A stretch of DNA of 64,000 bases from Streptomyces luomodiensis (GCF_031679605.1 NZ_CP117522.1:1054001-1118000); one strand, 5' to 3'; shown: positions 1-8,598, counted from the stretch's first letter. Translations and numbers: made by a program. The notes: generated by a model from the sequence alone, not told the origin.

Positions 1-580
1 GCCGGGCGTCGAGGTCGTAGAGCGGATCGCACTGGCTGGCCGAGTGGTGGTCCAGCCGGTACTCCCCGGTCAGCCGGTGCACCAGCAGGCTGGAGGCCAT
101 GAAGAACCGGCGGGTGCGCCGCCACACCTCCGGTTCCCGGCGGGCGAGCCAGCGCAGCTTCGGGCCGACCGCCTGGCTGGTGAGCGGGGAGCCGCCGCGG
201 GCCAGGATCTCCGCTGCGCCGAGTTCGGCGGTGAGCTCGGCGATCTCGGCGGTGGCGCGGGTGTCGACGCCGTACAGGATCGCGGGGCGCAGCGGCCGGC
301 CGGCCGCGTCGGCGGGCAGCAGACACGGCCCGATGCCGGACACCCCGACGCCGGCCACCGCCCGCGCGGCCACGCCTTCGGCGGCCAGCAGTTCGCGGAC
401 GACAGCGGTGAAGTCGGCCCACCACACGGTCTCGGCGTCGTGCTCGAACCACCCGGGCCGGGGTGTGGCGGTGCGGTGCGGGCGGGTGGCGCGGGCGAGC
501 ACCCGGCCGTCGGCGCGGACCACCACACCCTTGGACGAGCCGGTGCCGATGTCCACCCCGAGGAAGAGCGGATCACTCAT
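1..580 (-). CDS. FGGY-family carbohydrate kinase (N-terminal part, runs off left edge)
   Basis: Sugar or polyol kinase of the xylulokinase/gluconokinase (FGGY) family, which phosphorylates a sugar with ATP in the cytoplasm. The reverse strand from ATG 580 opens with MSDPLFLGVDIGTGSSKGVV, the classic DxGTxSxK phosphate-1 motif. It continues through a WW segment and a GVGVSGIGP stretch, as expected for FGGY domain I. About 193 codons are visible and the C-terminal two thirds lie outside the window. There is no good ribosome binding site before the ATG. Instead a short ORF with a strong site (573-710) overlaps the start, which suggests translational coupling. It is divergent from the GH3 beta-glucosidase, so a sugar-utilisation role is a reasonable inference. 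The substrate is not determinable. Confidence 0.86.
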   Translation of the reverse strand, partial: MSDPLFLGVDIGTGSSKGVVVRADGRVLARATRPHRTATPRPGWFEHDAETVWWADFTAVVRELLAAEGVAARAVAGVGVSGIGPCLLPADAAGRPLRPAILYGVDTRATAEIAELTAELGAAEILARGGSPLTSQAVGPKLRWLARREPEVWRRTRRFFMASSLLVHRLTGEYRLDHHSASQCDPLYDLDAR

Positions 581-710
581 GGCCGGCCGCCGCACGGGCC
601 GAGCGCGGCGCGGAGCGCGGCCGGTTCCTGGCGCCGAGGAGGCGTTCGCACGAGGTGGTCAGGGCGGTCTCGCCGAGGGGCTGCTGCTGCCGCAGCGAGG
701 TGACGGGCAC
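573..710 (-). CDS. Candidate 45-aa small ORF coupled to the FGGY kinase
   Basis: A GTG start at 710 lies seven bases after GGAAGGAG (reverse strand, 718-725), one of the better ribosome binding sites in the region. The 45-codon frame ends with a TGA at 573-575 that overlaps the kinase ATG (ATGAGTGA arrangement). The peptide begins VPVTSLRQQQPLGETALTTS and becomes Arg/Ala-rich. It matches no family I recognise. It could be a leader that couples translation into the kinase, the end of a decayed regulator, or chance. The strong Shine-Dalgarno and the overlap are what support it. Confidence 0.35.
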   Translation of the reverse strand: MPVTSLRQQQPLGETALTTSCERLLGARNRPRSAPRSARAAAGHE

Positions 711-742
711 CGACGGGCTCCTTCCGACGGGTGGGCGGCACT

Positions 743-764
743 GGTCAACGGTTGACCGTTGACC
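743..764. promoter_or_regulatory. Operator-like palindrome between divergent kinase and beta-glucosidase
   Basis: GGTCAACGGTTGACC (743-757) is a perfect inverted repeat with 7-base arms around one central base. It is followed at once by a further copy of GTTGACC (758-764). It lies in the 393-base divergent region (581-973) between the kinase and GH3 genes, about 33 bases upstream of the small ORF start. A sugar-responsive repressor site is the likely reading, but no cognate regulator gene is visible. Apart from the small ORF and this site I see nothing in the gap. Confidence 0.45.
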
Positions 765-973
765 TCATCATCGCCCTTCGCCACCGGCCCGGAACAGTGC
801 CGCCCGGCGGAAGCGGGACCCCCGGAAGTACCGGGGCCCGGACGCCGATCGTGGCGTACGTTGGCAGAAGGCCCACGGCGAAGGTGGCCGCTCCCCTCCC
901 GCACTCGGACTCCTCACGGCCCTCGGAGGCTCTTCACGGGATCACTCGGGGTACTCCTCAAGGGATCAAGACC

Positions 974-3259
974 ATGAACGATGTGCGCAGACGTACGGTG
1001 CTCGCCGCGGCCGGGGGGACGGCCATCGCGGGCAAGGCCGCGACCGCACGGGCCCAGGGCCCGCCCGCCTCCGCCGACGGGGCCCGGCGGGCGCAGGCGG
1101 AGCCCGGTCCCCATGAGGCCAGGATCCAGGCCCTGCTAGGGCGGATGACCGTCGACGAGAAGCTGGGCCAGCTCCAGCAGCTGGCCTGGACCGGCGCCAC
1201 CGGACCCGGCGGCGGGCAGACCGCCGCCGCGGAGAAGGCGGCCCGCAGGGGCAGGCTGGGCTCCGTGCTCAACATCTACGGCGCCCGGACCACCAACACC
1301 CTGCAACGGATGGCCGTCGAGAAGTCCCGGCTGGGCATTCCGCTGATCTTCGGGCTCGACGTCATCCATGGCATGTGGACCACCTTCCCCATCCCCCTCG
1401 CCCAGGCGGCCGCCTTCGACCCCGCGGTGGCCGAGCGGGACGCGGAGGTGTCGGCGAAGGAGGCCCGCTCCAACGGGGTGCACTGGGCGTTCTCCCCGAT
1501 GATGGACGTCACCCACGAACCGCGCTGGGGGCGGATCGCCGAGGGCGGCGGCGAGGACCCGTATCTGACGGCGGCGCTCGCGGCCGCCAAGACCCGCGGC
1601 TACCAGGGCGAGGACCTCAGCTCCCGGCACCGCCTCGCGGCCTGCGCCAAGCACATGATCGCCTACGGGGGCGTCGAGGGCGGCCGCGACTACAACACGG
1701 TGGACGTCTCCGAGGCCCGGCTGCGCAACCTCTACCTGCCCCCGTTCAAGGCGGCCGTGGACGCCGGGGTGGCCACCGTCATGGCCGGCTTCAACACCGT
1801 CAGCGGAGTTCCCGCCCACGGCTACCGGCACGCGCTGACCGAGATCCTCAAGGAGGAATGGGCCTTTACCGGCTTCGTCGTCAGCGACTACGACGGCGTC
1901 GAGGAAATGATCGTCCACGGCTATGCCGCCGACCGCGCCGACGCCGCCCGGCTGGCCTTCGACGCCGGGATCGACATGGAGATGGCCAGCACCACCCTCA
2001 ACGAATACGGCAAGCGGCTGCTGCGCAGCGGGCGGATCACCACCGCCCACCTGGACGAGGCGGTGGCCCGCGTCCTGCGCCTGAAGTTCCGGCTCGGGCT
2101 CTTCGACCACCCCTACGCGGACGAACACACGGCGATCGCCGGACCCACCAAGGCGTCCCGGGCGGCGGCACGCGCGGCGGCCGCGCGCACCATGGTGCTG
2201 CTCAAGAACGAGAAGTCCACGCTCCCGCTCGGCAGGTCGGGCTCCATCGCCGTGGTCGGGCCGTTCGCCGACTCCACCGATCTGCGCGGCTCCTGGGCCG
2301 GTACCTGGGCCGAGGCGTATCCCCCGGTCACGGTTCTGGACGCGGTCAAGGACGCGGCCCCGAAGGCTCATATCAGCCATGAGCGAGGCGTGGCCGCCTC
2401 CGGCCGGAACACCAGGGGCATCGCACGGGCGGTCTCGGCGGCCAGGGCGACGGATGTGACCGTGGTGGTGGCCGGCGAGGCGGCGACGCTCAGCGGGGAG
2501 GCGGCGGTGCGCAGCGACCTCGGGCTGCCCGGCGCGCAGGAGAAGCTGATCAGCGCCATCGCGGACACCGGCGCGCCGTTCGTGGTGGTGCTGCTGAGCG
2601 GACGCCCGCTGACGATGGAGGGCTGGCTGGACCGCACCCCCGCCGTGCTCCAGGCGTGGCATCCGGGCATCGAGGGCGGCAACGCCATCGCGGACGTGCT
2701 CTTCGGCACCGTGAACCCCGGCGGCAAGCTCCCGGTGACCTTCCCGCGCACCGTCGGGCAGATCCCCCTCTACTACAACCACGAGAACACCGGACGCCCC
2801 TACGACCCGCACAACCACTACACCTCGGGGTACCTGGACCTGGTCAACGGGCCCCAGTTCCCCTTCGGCCACGGCCTCAGCTACACCACCTTCGACATCG
2901 GCGAACCCCGGCTCAGCGTGAGCCGCGTCCGGGCCGAGGCGCTGCGCAAGGGCGACACCGTGGAGGTGGCGGTCCCGGTGCGCAACACCGGGCGCCGCAG
3001 GGGAGATGAGGTGGTGCAGCTGTACATCCGCGATCCGGTGGCGAGCATCGTGCAACCGGTCCGCAGGCTCAGCGGCTTCCGCCGGGTCAGTCTCGGCGCC
3101 GGCCAGGCCACCACGGTCCGCTTCCGGCTGAGCGCCGAGGAGCTGGGCTTCTGGACGCAGGACCCGCACGGCAGGTTCCTGCTCCAGAAGGGCGAGATCC
3201 AGGTGTTCGCGGGCAACAGCTCGCGGGCGCACCAGAAGCGGATCCTCACCATCATCTGA
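974..3259 (+). CDS. Tat-exported glycoside hydrolase family 3 beta-glucosidase
   Basis: Secreted retaining GH3 enzyme (761 aa), probably a beta-glucosidase or related exo-beta-glycosidase of the BglX layout. The start ATG 974 gives a twin-arginine signal (RRRTVLAAAGG near residue 5, then a short Ala-rich hydrophobic stretch). The N-terminal TIM-barrel domain carries KHMIAYGG and the nucleophile region VVSDYDGVEE with D305. The C-terminal alpha/beta sandwich has the SGEA...LGLPG..Q acid/base region near residue 510, and a fibronectin-III-like domain follows (PFGHGLSYTTF, then VPVRNTGRRRGDEVVQLYI). All parts are present and full length. The downstream tail holds small tandem repeats. Confidence 0.92.
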   Translation: MNDVRRRTVLAAAGGTAIAGKAATARAQGPPASADGARRAQAEPGPHEARIQALLGRMTVDEKLGQLQQLAWTGATGPGGGQTAAAEKAARRGRLGSVLNIYGARTTNTLQRMAVEKSRLGIPLIFGLDVIHGMWTTFPIPLAQAAAFDPAVAERDAEVSAKEARSNGVHWAFSPMMDVTHEPRWGRIAEGGGEDPYLTAALAAAKTRGYQGEDLSSRHRLAACAKHMIAYGGVEGGRDYNTVDVSEARLRNLYLPPFKAAVDAGVATVMAGFNTVSGVPAHGYRHALTEILKEEWAFTGFVVSDYDGVEEMIVHGYAADRADAARLAFDAGIDMEMASTTLNEYGKRLLRSGRITTAHLDEAVARVLRLKFRLGLFDHPYADEHTAIAGPTKASRAAARAAAARTMVLLKNEKSTLPLGRSGSIAVVGPFADSTDLRGSWAGTWAEAYPPVTVLDAVKDAAPKAHISHERGVAASGRNTRGIARAVSAARATDVTVVVAGEAATLSGEAAVRSDLGLPGAQEKLISAIADTGAPFVVVLLSGRPLTMEGWLDRTPAVLQAWHPGIEGGNAIADVLFGTVNPGGKLPVTFPRTVGQIPLYYNHENTGRPYDPHNHYTSGYLDLVNGPQFPFGHGLSYTTFDIGEPRLSVSRVRAEALRKGDTVEVAVPVRNTGRRRGDEVVQLYIRDPVASIVQPVRRLSGFRRVSLGAGQATTVRFRLSAEELGFWTQDPHGRFLLQKGEIQVFAGNSSRAHQKRILTII

Positions 3260-3262
3260 ACA

Positions 3263-3306
3263 TCATGCGCGGGACGTCATGCGCGGGAACGTCATGCGCG
3301 TAAGCG
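3263..3306. repeat. Three tandem 14-15 bp repeats just after the GH3 stop codon
   Basis: Three copies of a TCATGCGCGGGACG-type unit start at 3263, 3277 and 3292, only four bases after the beta-glucosidase stop (3257-3259). The third copy diverges after nine bases. The rest of the gap to 3476 holds a weak inverted repeat (GGGTGC at 3338, GCACCC at 3358) and no recognisable gene. Confidence 0.7.
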
Positions 3307-3476
3307 ACTTCACAGCGCCGCGGCCGCGTTACTTGTAGGGTGCATGCTGACCGCTACGCACCCCGGAAGACGCCCTTGATGACCGCCGCGCCCCCGCCCC
3401 CGACCACCACGACGACCGGGCGGGACCCCGCGGCCCACCGCATGGCCCGCCCCCGCCCCGGTGGGGCGGAGGTCCC

Positions 3477-4397
3477 GTGGGCGGTGTGATCACCGGCTTC
3501 GGCGTCATCGCGACCATCATCGTCACCGGCTATGTCATCGGGCGCCGCGGCTCCTTGGGCGACCACGGCCGGGATGTGCTCACCAAGCTCTCGTTCGATG
3601 TCGCCTCCCCGGCCCTGATGTTCACCACGCTCTCCAAGGCCGACCTGTCCGTCATCGTCTCCACCCCGCTGCTGGTGACGGCCCTGAGCACCTTCGTCGT
3701 CGCGGGGGCCTTCGTCACCGTCGGCGCCGTGCGGCGGTGGAGCGTCGGCCGGACGACGATCGGCGCGCTGTGCGCGAGCTATGTCAACGCGGGCAACCTC
3801 GGCATTCCCATCGCCATGTACGTCCTCGGGGACGCCACCCTGATCGCGCCGGTGCTGCTCTTCCAGCAGCTCGTGATGACCCCGATCGCCCTGACCGTCA
3901 TCGATCTCAGCCGGCCCGCCCAGCGGACCTCGGCGGTGCGCAGGCTGACCACGCCGTTCCGCAACCCGATCGTGATCGGCTCGCTGTCCGGTGTCCTGGT
4001 GGCCGCCGCCGGCTGGCATGTCCCCGGGCCGGTCATGGAACCGCTCTCGCTGCTGGGCGGCATGTCCGTGCCCGCCGTACTGCTGGCCTTCGGGATCTCG
4101 CTGCCGGGCAGCGAACTCCCCGGACGTGGCGCGGAACGCGGGCCGGTGCTGCTGTCGGTGGCGCTGAAGTCCTTCGCCCAGCCGGTGGTGGCCTGGGCCA
4201 TCGCGGCGGGGGTATTCCGGCTGAGCGGTCCGGCGCTCTTCGCCGCCGTCGTGACCTCCGCGCTGCCGGCCGCCCAGAACCTGTTCACCTATGCCGCACG
4301 GTATGAGACCGCCACCGTCCTGGCCCGGGAGTCGATTCTGCTGTCCACCCTGCTCGCGGCACCGGTGCTGATGACGGTCGCGGTGCTGCTGGGCTGA
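3477..4397 (+). CDS. AEC-family (auxin efflux carrier-like) transporter
   Basis: Ten-helix membrane permease of the AEC/MdcF family, which moves small organic acids or similar anions. The 306-aa product is hydrophobic throughout. It opens with an ITGFGVIATIIVTGYVIGRR helix and shows the family's NAGNLGIPIAMYVLG segment near residue 105 and NPIVIGSLSGVL near 165. A GTG start at 3477 follows GGCGGAGG at good spacing, and an in-frame GTG at 3486 is an alternative. It stands alone between GH3 and a sigma factor. The substrate cannot be inferred. Confidence 0.85.
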   Translation: MGGVITGFGVIATIIVTGYVIGRRGSLGDHGRDVLTKLSFDVASPALMFTTLSKADLSVIVSTPLLVTALSTFVVAGAFVTVGAVRRWSVGRTTIGALCASYVNAGNLGIPIAMYVLGDATLIAPVLLFQQLVMTPIALTVIDLSRPAQRTSAVRRLTTPFRNPIVIGSLSGVLVAAAGWHVPGPVMEPLSLLGGMSVPAVLLAFGISLPGSELPGRGAERGPVLLSVALKSFAQPVVAWAIAAGVFRLSGPALFAAVVTSALPAAQNLFTYAARYETATVLARESILLSTLLAAPVLMTVAVLLG

Positions 4398-4659
4398 GTG
4401 AGGCCCGGCGGCGGCCGGCGCACCGGGGCGTATCGCACCGGTGTGCCGCTCGGCCAACCCGCCGGGAAGAACGCCTGGTTTACCCCTCGGGGCCCAGGGC
4501 AGGCGGATACTCGTGCTTCGGACCGCAGGCACGCACCGCGGGAGCAGTCTGTACTGCTCCGGACCGCGGCGGCGCGCCGGTCCGCACGTCCCCGTAAACC
4601 TCCCGCGGTGCACCCCAGGTCCCAGGCGACCCGTCAGCCCATCGCAGGAGGTGTGTTCC

Positions 4660-5478
4660 GTGACGACCGCGACGCAGGACATGGCACGACCCCGGACCGG
4701 CCCCGGGAAGCACCCGCATGACGACGCGCCCGACACCAGCGCCGAGTTCGCGCAGCTGGCCCGCCTCCCGGAGGGGCCCGAGAAGGAGGCGCTGCGCGGG
4801 CGGGTGGTGGAGGCGTGGATGCCGATGGCCGAGCGGCTGGCCCGGCAGTACCGCAACCGCGGCGAGTCCCTGGAGGACCTCCAGCAGGTGGCGGCGCTCG
4901 GCCTGGTGAAGGCGGTCAAGCGGTACGACCCGGAACACGGCACCGCCTTCGTCGGGTTCGCGGTGCCCACCATCGTCGGTGAGATCAAGCGTCACTTCCG
5001 GGACCACCTGTGGGTGCTGCACGTCCCCCGCCGGGTCCAGGACCTGCGCAACCGGGTGCGGGCCGCCGACCGGGAGCTGTCCCATTCGCTGGACGACCGG
5101 CCGCCGCGGGCCCAGGACATCGCCGAGCGCACCGGTCTGACCGAGAAGGAGGTGCGCACCGGTATGGAGGCCATGGGCAGCTTCACCCCGCTGTCCCTGG
5201 ACGCCCAGCTGCCCGGCTCCGACGACGGCTACTCCCTGGCCGACACGCTCGGCGCCCAGGAGCCCGCGTACGACCGGGTGGTGGACCGCGAGGCCGTACG
5301 GCCCGGACTCACCCGGCTCCCCGACCGGGAGCGGCAGATCCTCTACCTGCGGTTCTTCTGCGATATGACCCAGAGCCGGATCGCCGAGCAGCTGGGCATC
5401 TCCCAGATGCACGTCTCACGGCTCATCAACCGCACATGCTCGACGCTGCGCGCCCAGGCGCTGGCCGAGGCCGGCTGA
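4660..5478 (+). CDS. SigB/SigF/SigG-type RNA polymerase sigma factor
   Basis: Alternative sigma factor of the general-stress/sporulation group, 272 aa from GTG 4660, placed 8 bases after AGGAGG. Region 2 shows LEDLQQVAALGLVKAVKRYD followed by FVGFAVPTIVGEIKRHFRD. Region 3 carries the RTGLTEKEVRTGME segment, and region 4 has LPDRERQILYLRFFCDMTQ then SRIAEQLGISQMHVSRLINR. The N-terminal tail of about 40 residues is poorly conserved. No anti-sigma factor is adjacent; the nearest STAS protein is at 20603. An upstream GTTTAC/GGATAC pair is too widely spaced for a SigB promoter. Confidence 0.93.
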   Translation: MTTATQDMARPRTGPGKHPHDDAPDTSAEFAQLARLPEGPEKEALRGRVVEAWMPMAERLARQYRNRGESLEDLQQVAALGLVKAVKRYDPEHGTAFVGFAVPTIVGEIKRHFRDHLWVLHVPRRVQDLRNRVRAADRELSHSLDDRPPRAQDIAERTGLTEKEVRTGMEAMGSFTPLSLDAQLPGSDDGYSLADTLGAQEPAYDRVVDREAVRPGLTRLPDRERQILYLRFFCDMTQSRIAEQLGISQMHVSRLINRTCSTLRAQALAEAG

Positions 5479-5623
5479 GCCGAAGCCCCGCGTTGCGCCG
5501 CTGGAACGATGTGCATCGCCTCAGTGGGTGACCGCGGCGCCGTGGGGAGCGAGGACTCCCGCCGCCGGCTGCGAGGGTCGGGGCGGCGGATGACGGACGC
5601 CCGAACGAAGGAGACGAAAGCCA

Positions 5624-6463
5624 GTGAACACCCTTCCCGATCGTCCCCCTCCGGTGCACGTCCCGGAACTCCTCAAGGGGCAGAAAGCGCTGGTGACCGG
5701 GGCCAACTCGGGAATCGGAAAAGCGACCGCGATTGCCCTGGGGCGCTCCGGCGCGGAGGTGGTGGTCAACTACGTCAGCGACCGGCCCGCCGCCGAGGCC
5801 GTCGTCGCCGAGATCAAGGGCCACGGGGTGCGGGCCTACGCCCACCAGGCGGATGTGTCCCAGGAGGACCAGGTCGTCGACATGATGGCCACGATGATCG
5901 ACCGCCTGGGCACGATCGACGTTCTCGTCACCAACGCGGGACTGCAGCGCGACGCCCCGACGACGGAGATGACGCTGGCGCAGTGGGAGAAAGTGATCTC
6001 GGTCAACCTCACCGGCCAGTTCCTGTGCGCCCGGGAGGCGATCAAGGAGTTCCTGCGGCGCGGAGTGGTTCCGGAGGTGTCGCGGGCGGCCGGGAAGATC
6101 ATCTGCATGAGCTCGGTCCACCAGACCATCCCGTGGGCCGGCCATGTGAACTACGCGGCGGCCAAGGGCGGCGTGGCGATGCTGATGGAGACCCTGGCCC
6201 AGGAGTTCGCGCCCCAGCGGATCAGGGTGAACGCCATCGCGCCGGGCGCCGTCAAGACCCCGATCAACCGCAGTGCCTGGGAGACCCCCGAGGCACGGGC
6301 CGCGCTCGGGGAGCTGATCCCGTACGGCCGGATCGGTACCCCTGTAGACATCGCCAACGCCGCCGTCGTCCTGGCCTCCGACCTGTGCGACTACGTGGTG
6401 GGCACCACCTTCTACGTGGACGGCGGCATGACCCTCTTCCCCGGTTTCGCCACGGGCGGCTGA
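5624..6463 (+). CDS. SDR-family oxidoreductase (glucose 1-dehydrogenase-like)
   Basis: Classical short-chain dehydrogenase, 279 aa from GTG 5624 after AAGGAG. The cofactor motif is TGANSGIGKA near residue 26. NAG is in VTNAGLQRD near residue 105, the catalytic Ser in MSSVHQ, the YxxxK motif in NYAAAKGG, and the C-terminal motif is YVDGGMTLFPGF. This subgroup (LKGQKALVTGANSGIGKA) is usually annotated as glucose 1-dehydrogenase. Its real substrate is unknown. It may be read with the upstream stress sigma factor, but 145 bases separate them. Confidence 0.9.
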   Translation: MNTLPDRPPPVHVPELLKGQKALVTGANSGIGKATAIALGRSGAEVVVNYVSDRPAAEAVVAEIKGHGVRAYAHQADVSQEDQVVDMMATMIDRLGTIDVLVTNAGLQRDAPTTEMTLAQWEKVISVNLTGQFLCAREAIKEFLRRGVVPEVSRAAGKIICMSSVHQTIPWAGHVNYAAAKGGVAMLMETLAQEFAPQRIRVNAIAPGAVKTPINRSAWETPEARAALGELIPYGRIGTPVDIANAAVVLASDLCDYVVGTTFYVDGGMTLFPGFATGG

Positions 6464-6479
6464 GCCGGGACGGGGCGGG

Positions 6480-6517
6480 GCCTGGGAAGGCGGGTGGGGC
6501 CCGGGAAGGCGGGTGGG
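6480..6517. repeat. Two tandem 19-bp repeats after the SDR stop codon
   Basis: GCCTGGGAAGGCGGGTGGG (6480-6498) is repeated with one change at 6499-6517, 17 bases after the SDR stop codon (6461-6463). The period is exactly 19, the same as the arrays at 7921, 39693 and 43620. Confidence 0.8.
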
Positions 6518-6630
6518 CCGTCCGGACCACCGGGCCGGCCGCGTCACTCGTGCGCACCGTTGCGGTTTCCGCGCGGCCGGGTACCCATGTGGTTCCCGCA
6601 GAGATCGGCGCATCTTCCCAAGGAGCCGCA

Positions 6631-7455
6631 GTGAGAATCGGCGTGTCCACCTTCGTCACCGACCAGGGCGTCCAGCCCGTCCCCCTGGGGCGGGCCCTAG
6701 AGGAGCGCGGGTTCGACTCGCTCTTCATCGCGGAGCACAGCCATATCCCGGTGGAGCGCCGCACCCCCTATCCGGGTGGCGGAGAGCTGCCGGAGATCTA
6801 CTACCGCACCCTCGACCCGTTCGTCACCCTCAGCGCGATCGCGGCGGTCACCCGGTCGCTGCTGCTGGGGACCGGTGTCGCCCTGGTGGCGCAACGGGAC
6901 CCGATCATCACCGCCCGGGAAGTGGCCTCCCTGGACCTGGTCTCCGGCGGAAGGGCGGTCTTCGGGGTCGGTATCGGCTGGAACCGCGAGGAGATGGAGA
7001 ACCACGGCACGGATCCGGCCACCCGGGGCCGGCTGGTGAACGAGCGGCTCCAGGCCATCATCGCGCTGTGGACGAAGGAGAAGGCCGAATTCCATGGGGA
7101 GTTCGTGCACTTCGACCCCGTGTACCAGTGGCCCAAGCCGGTCCAGCGGCCGCATCCGCCGATCTATGTGGGCGGCGGTGAGGGCGCGTTCCGGCGGATC
7201 GCCGCCCTCGGCGACGCCTGGCTGGCCAACAGCGAGTCGCCCGACGCCCTGCGTCCGCAGATCGAGCGGCTGCGCGAGGTGGCCGGCCGCGAGGTGCCGG
7301 TGACGGTGTACGCGGTGCCCGAGGACCCCGACGCGCTCGAGGGATATCAGCGCCTCGGGGTGGAGCGGGTGCTGTTCTATCTGCCGACGGTGCCGGAGGC
7401 GGAGACGATGACACGGCTGGACGCGATGGCACGGATCGCCGCCCGGTTCCAGTGA
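6631..7455 (+). CDS. LLM-class F420-dependent oxidoreductase
   Basis: Luciferase-like monooxygenase-fold enzyme expected to use coenzyme F420 (or flavin) as hydride carrier; 274 aa from GTG 6631 with AAGGAG six bases upstream. The barrel shows FDSLFIAEHSHIPVERRTP, LLLGTGVALVAQRDP and SGGRAVFGVGIGWNREEMEN, typical of the TIGR03619 group. The next gene (7472) is another probable F420 enzyme 16 bases downstream, so the two are likely cotranscribed. The substrate is unknown. Confidence 0.9.
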   Translation: MRIGVSTFVTDQGVQPVPLGRALEERGFDSLFIAEHSHIPVERRTPYPGGGELPEIYYRTLDPFVTLSAIAAVTRSLLLGTGVALVAQRDPIITAREVASLDLVSGGRAVFGVGIGWNREEMENHGTDPATRGRLVNERLQAIIALWTKEKAEFHGEFVHFDPVYQWPKPVQRPHPPIYVGGGEGAFRRIAALGDAWLANSESPDALRPQIERLREVAGREVPVTVYAVPEDPDALEGYQRLGVERVLFYLPTVPEAETMTRLDAMARIAARFQ

Positions 7456-7471
7456 GCCGCCGAGGACCACG

Positions 7472-7903
7472 ATGCCGAAGATGACGAGCGCGCAGGCGCG
7501 CGAACGTTTCGCACGGGCCCCGCTGGCCCGGCTGGCGACCGTCGGCACCGGGGACCGCCCGCATCTGGTGCCGGTGGTCTTCGCGCTGACCGGTGACACG
7601 GTGGTGATGGCCGTCGACCACAAGCCGAAGCGGACGACTCGGCTGAAGCGCCTGGACAACATCCGCGCACACCCCGCGGTATGCCTCCTGGTGGACGACT
7701 ACGACGAGAACTGGGACCACCTGTGGTGGGCGCGGGGCGACGGTACGGCCCGCGTCCTGCCGCCGGCGGACGAGTCGGCGCTGTCCGCGGGTCACGTCCG
7801 GCTGCTCGTGGACGCCTATCCCGCCCAGTACCGGGACCGGCCGCCGCGCGGGCCGGTCGTGGAGGTCGCCGTCGAGCGGTGGAGTGGCTGGCGGGCCGTA
7901 TGA
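7472..7903 (+). CDS. PPOX-class F420-dependent oxidoreductase (TIGR03668/Rv0121-like)
   Basis: Split-barrel flavin/F420-binding protein of 143 aa. The order of strands matches the family: RFARAPLARLATVGTGDRPH, LVPVVFALTGDTVVMAVDHK, KRLDNIRAHPAVCLLVDDYD and WDHLWWARGDGTARVL. It follows the LLM gene at 16 bases and is convergent with the DUF2267 gene. The 19-bp array at 7921 fills the gap between the two stop codons. Confidence 0.88.
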   Translation: MPKMTSAQARERFARAPLARLATVGTGDRPHLVPVVFALTGDTVVMAVDHKPKRTTRLKRLDNIRAHPAVCLLVDDYDENWDHLWWARGDGTARVLPPADESALSAGHVRLLVDAYPAQYRDRPPRGPVVEVAVERWSGWRAV

Positions 7904-7920
7904 GCCCGGCGTCCAAAGCC

Positions 7921-8034
7921 GCGTCGGCGCGTGGACCCCGCGTCAGGGCGTGGACTCCGCGTCGGCGCGAAGTCTTCGCGTCGGCGCGTGGTCTCCGCGT
8001 CAGGGCGTGGACTCCGCGTCAGGGCGTGGTCTCC
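7921..8034. repeat. Six exact-period 19-bp tandem repeats overlapping the DUF2267 stop codon
   Basis: Six consecutive 19-base units start at 7921, 7940, 7959, 7978, 7997 and 8016. Two of them read GCGTCAGGGCGTGGACTCC exactly (7940 and 7997); the others alternate TCAGGG with TCGGCG and GGACTCC with GGTCTCC. The last unit contains the stop codon (8019-8021) and the final codons of the DUF2267 gene on the reverse strand. The period never slips. Confidence 0.9.
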
Positions 8035-8396
8035 GCCATCCTCGCGAACTCGCTGCCCAGCTGGGACATGGCGTGGTCGTACTCCTCCCGGGAGACGGCC
8101 TCCCGGAGCGTGGCGAGGACCGCCCGGACGCCTCGGCCGGCCTCCGTCTCGGACAGCCCGGTGCGCTCCCGCACCCTGCGGATCGACTCGTCGACGTCGA
8201 AGACCTCCATCTCGTCCCGCCCCCGCCGGAGGGCTTCGCGGAGGCGCTCGGGCAGCTCCGAGGCGAGATCGCGGGCCTCGCCCGCGCTCAGCCGGGCCGC
8301 GAGGGTCTCGAGCGTGGCGCGGGTGACGTCGGCCGCTTCCTGCCGGGAGAGCTGGGTGCGGTCCGCCACGGCCTGGAAAAACTCCCTGTCGTCCAT
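8019..8396 (-). CDS. DUF2267 domain protein
   Basis: Small soluble helical protein (125 aa) of the DUF2267 family, function unknown. It has the family pattern of two similar helical halves: FFQAVADRTQLSRQEAADVT and later ESIRRVRERTGLSETEAGRG, each followed by an LxTLxxRLS/LATLREAVS helix. The start ATG 8396 leaves a 202-base divergent gap to the HdeD gene (8397-8598), where I see no gene. Its last codons lie inside the 19-bp repeat array, so the C-terminal end (AETTP) is repeat-derived. Confidence 0.88.
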   Translation of the reverse strand: MDDREFFQAVADRTQLSRQEAADVTRATLETLAARLSAGEARDLASELPERLREALRRGRDEMEVFDVDESIRRVRERTGLSETEAGRGVRAVLATLREAVSREEYDHAMSQLGSEFARMAETTP

Positions 8397-8598
8397 GCGG
8401 GCCTCCCTCTGACGCGCACCAGGAACCGCCTCACCACCACCTTGCCACGCGCGTCCGCCACCCGCGAGGCACGTCCGGACCCGCCCGGACGCCGGAGGTG
8501 TCCCGGTGGCGCGGTGTCATCAGGCGCCGGGACGGGCACGGGGGGACGATGGTGGTGTGGGCTACGGCCGTCATGTTCCCTCAAGGAGGTGGACGACC

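Noticed and set aside
4478..4510. SigB-type promoter (GTTT...GGATAC) before the sigma factor gene
   Set aside because: The two elements are 23 bases apart, too far for the 14-16 base spacing, and the -10 does not match well.
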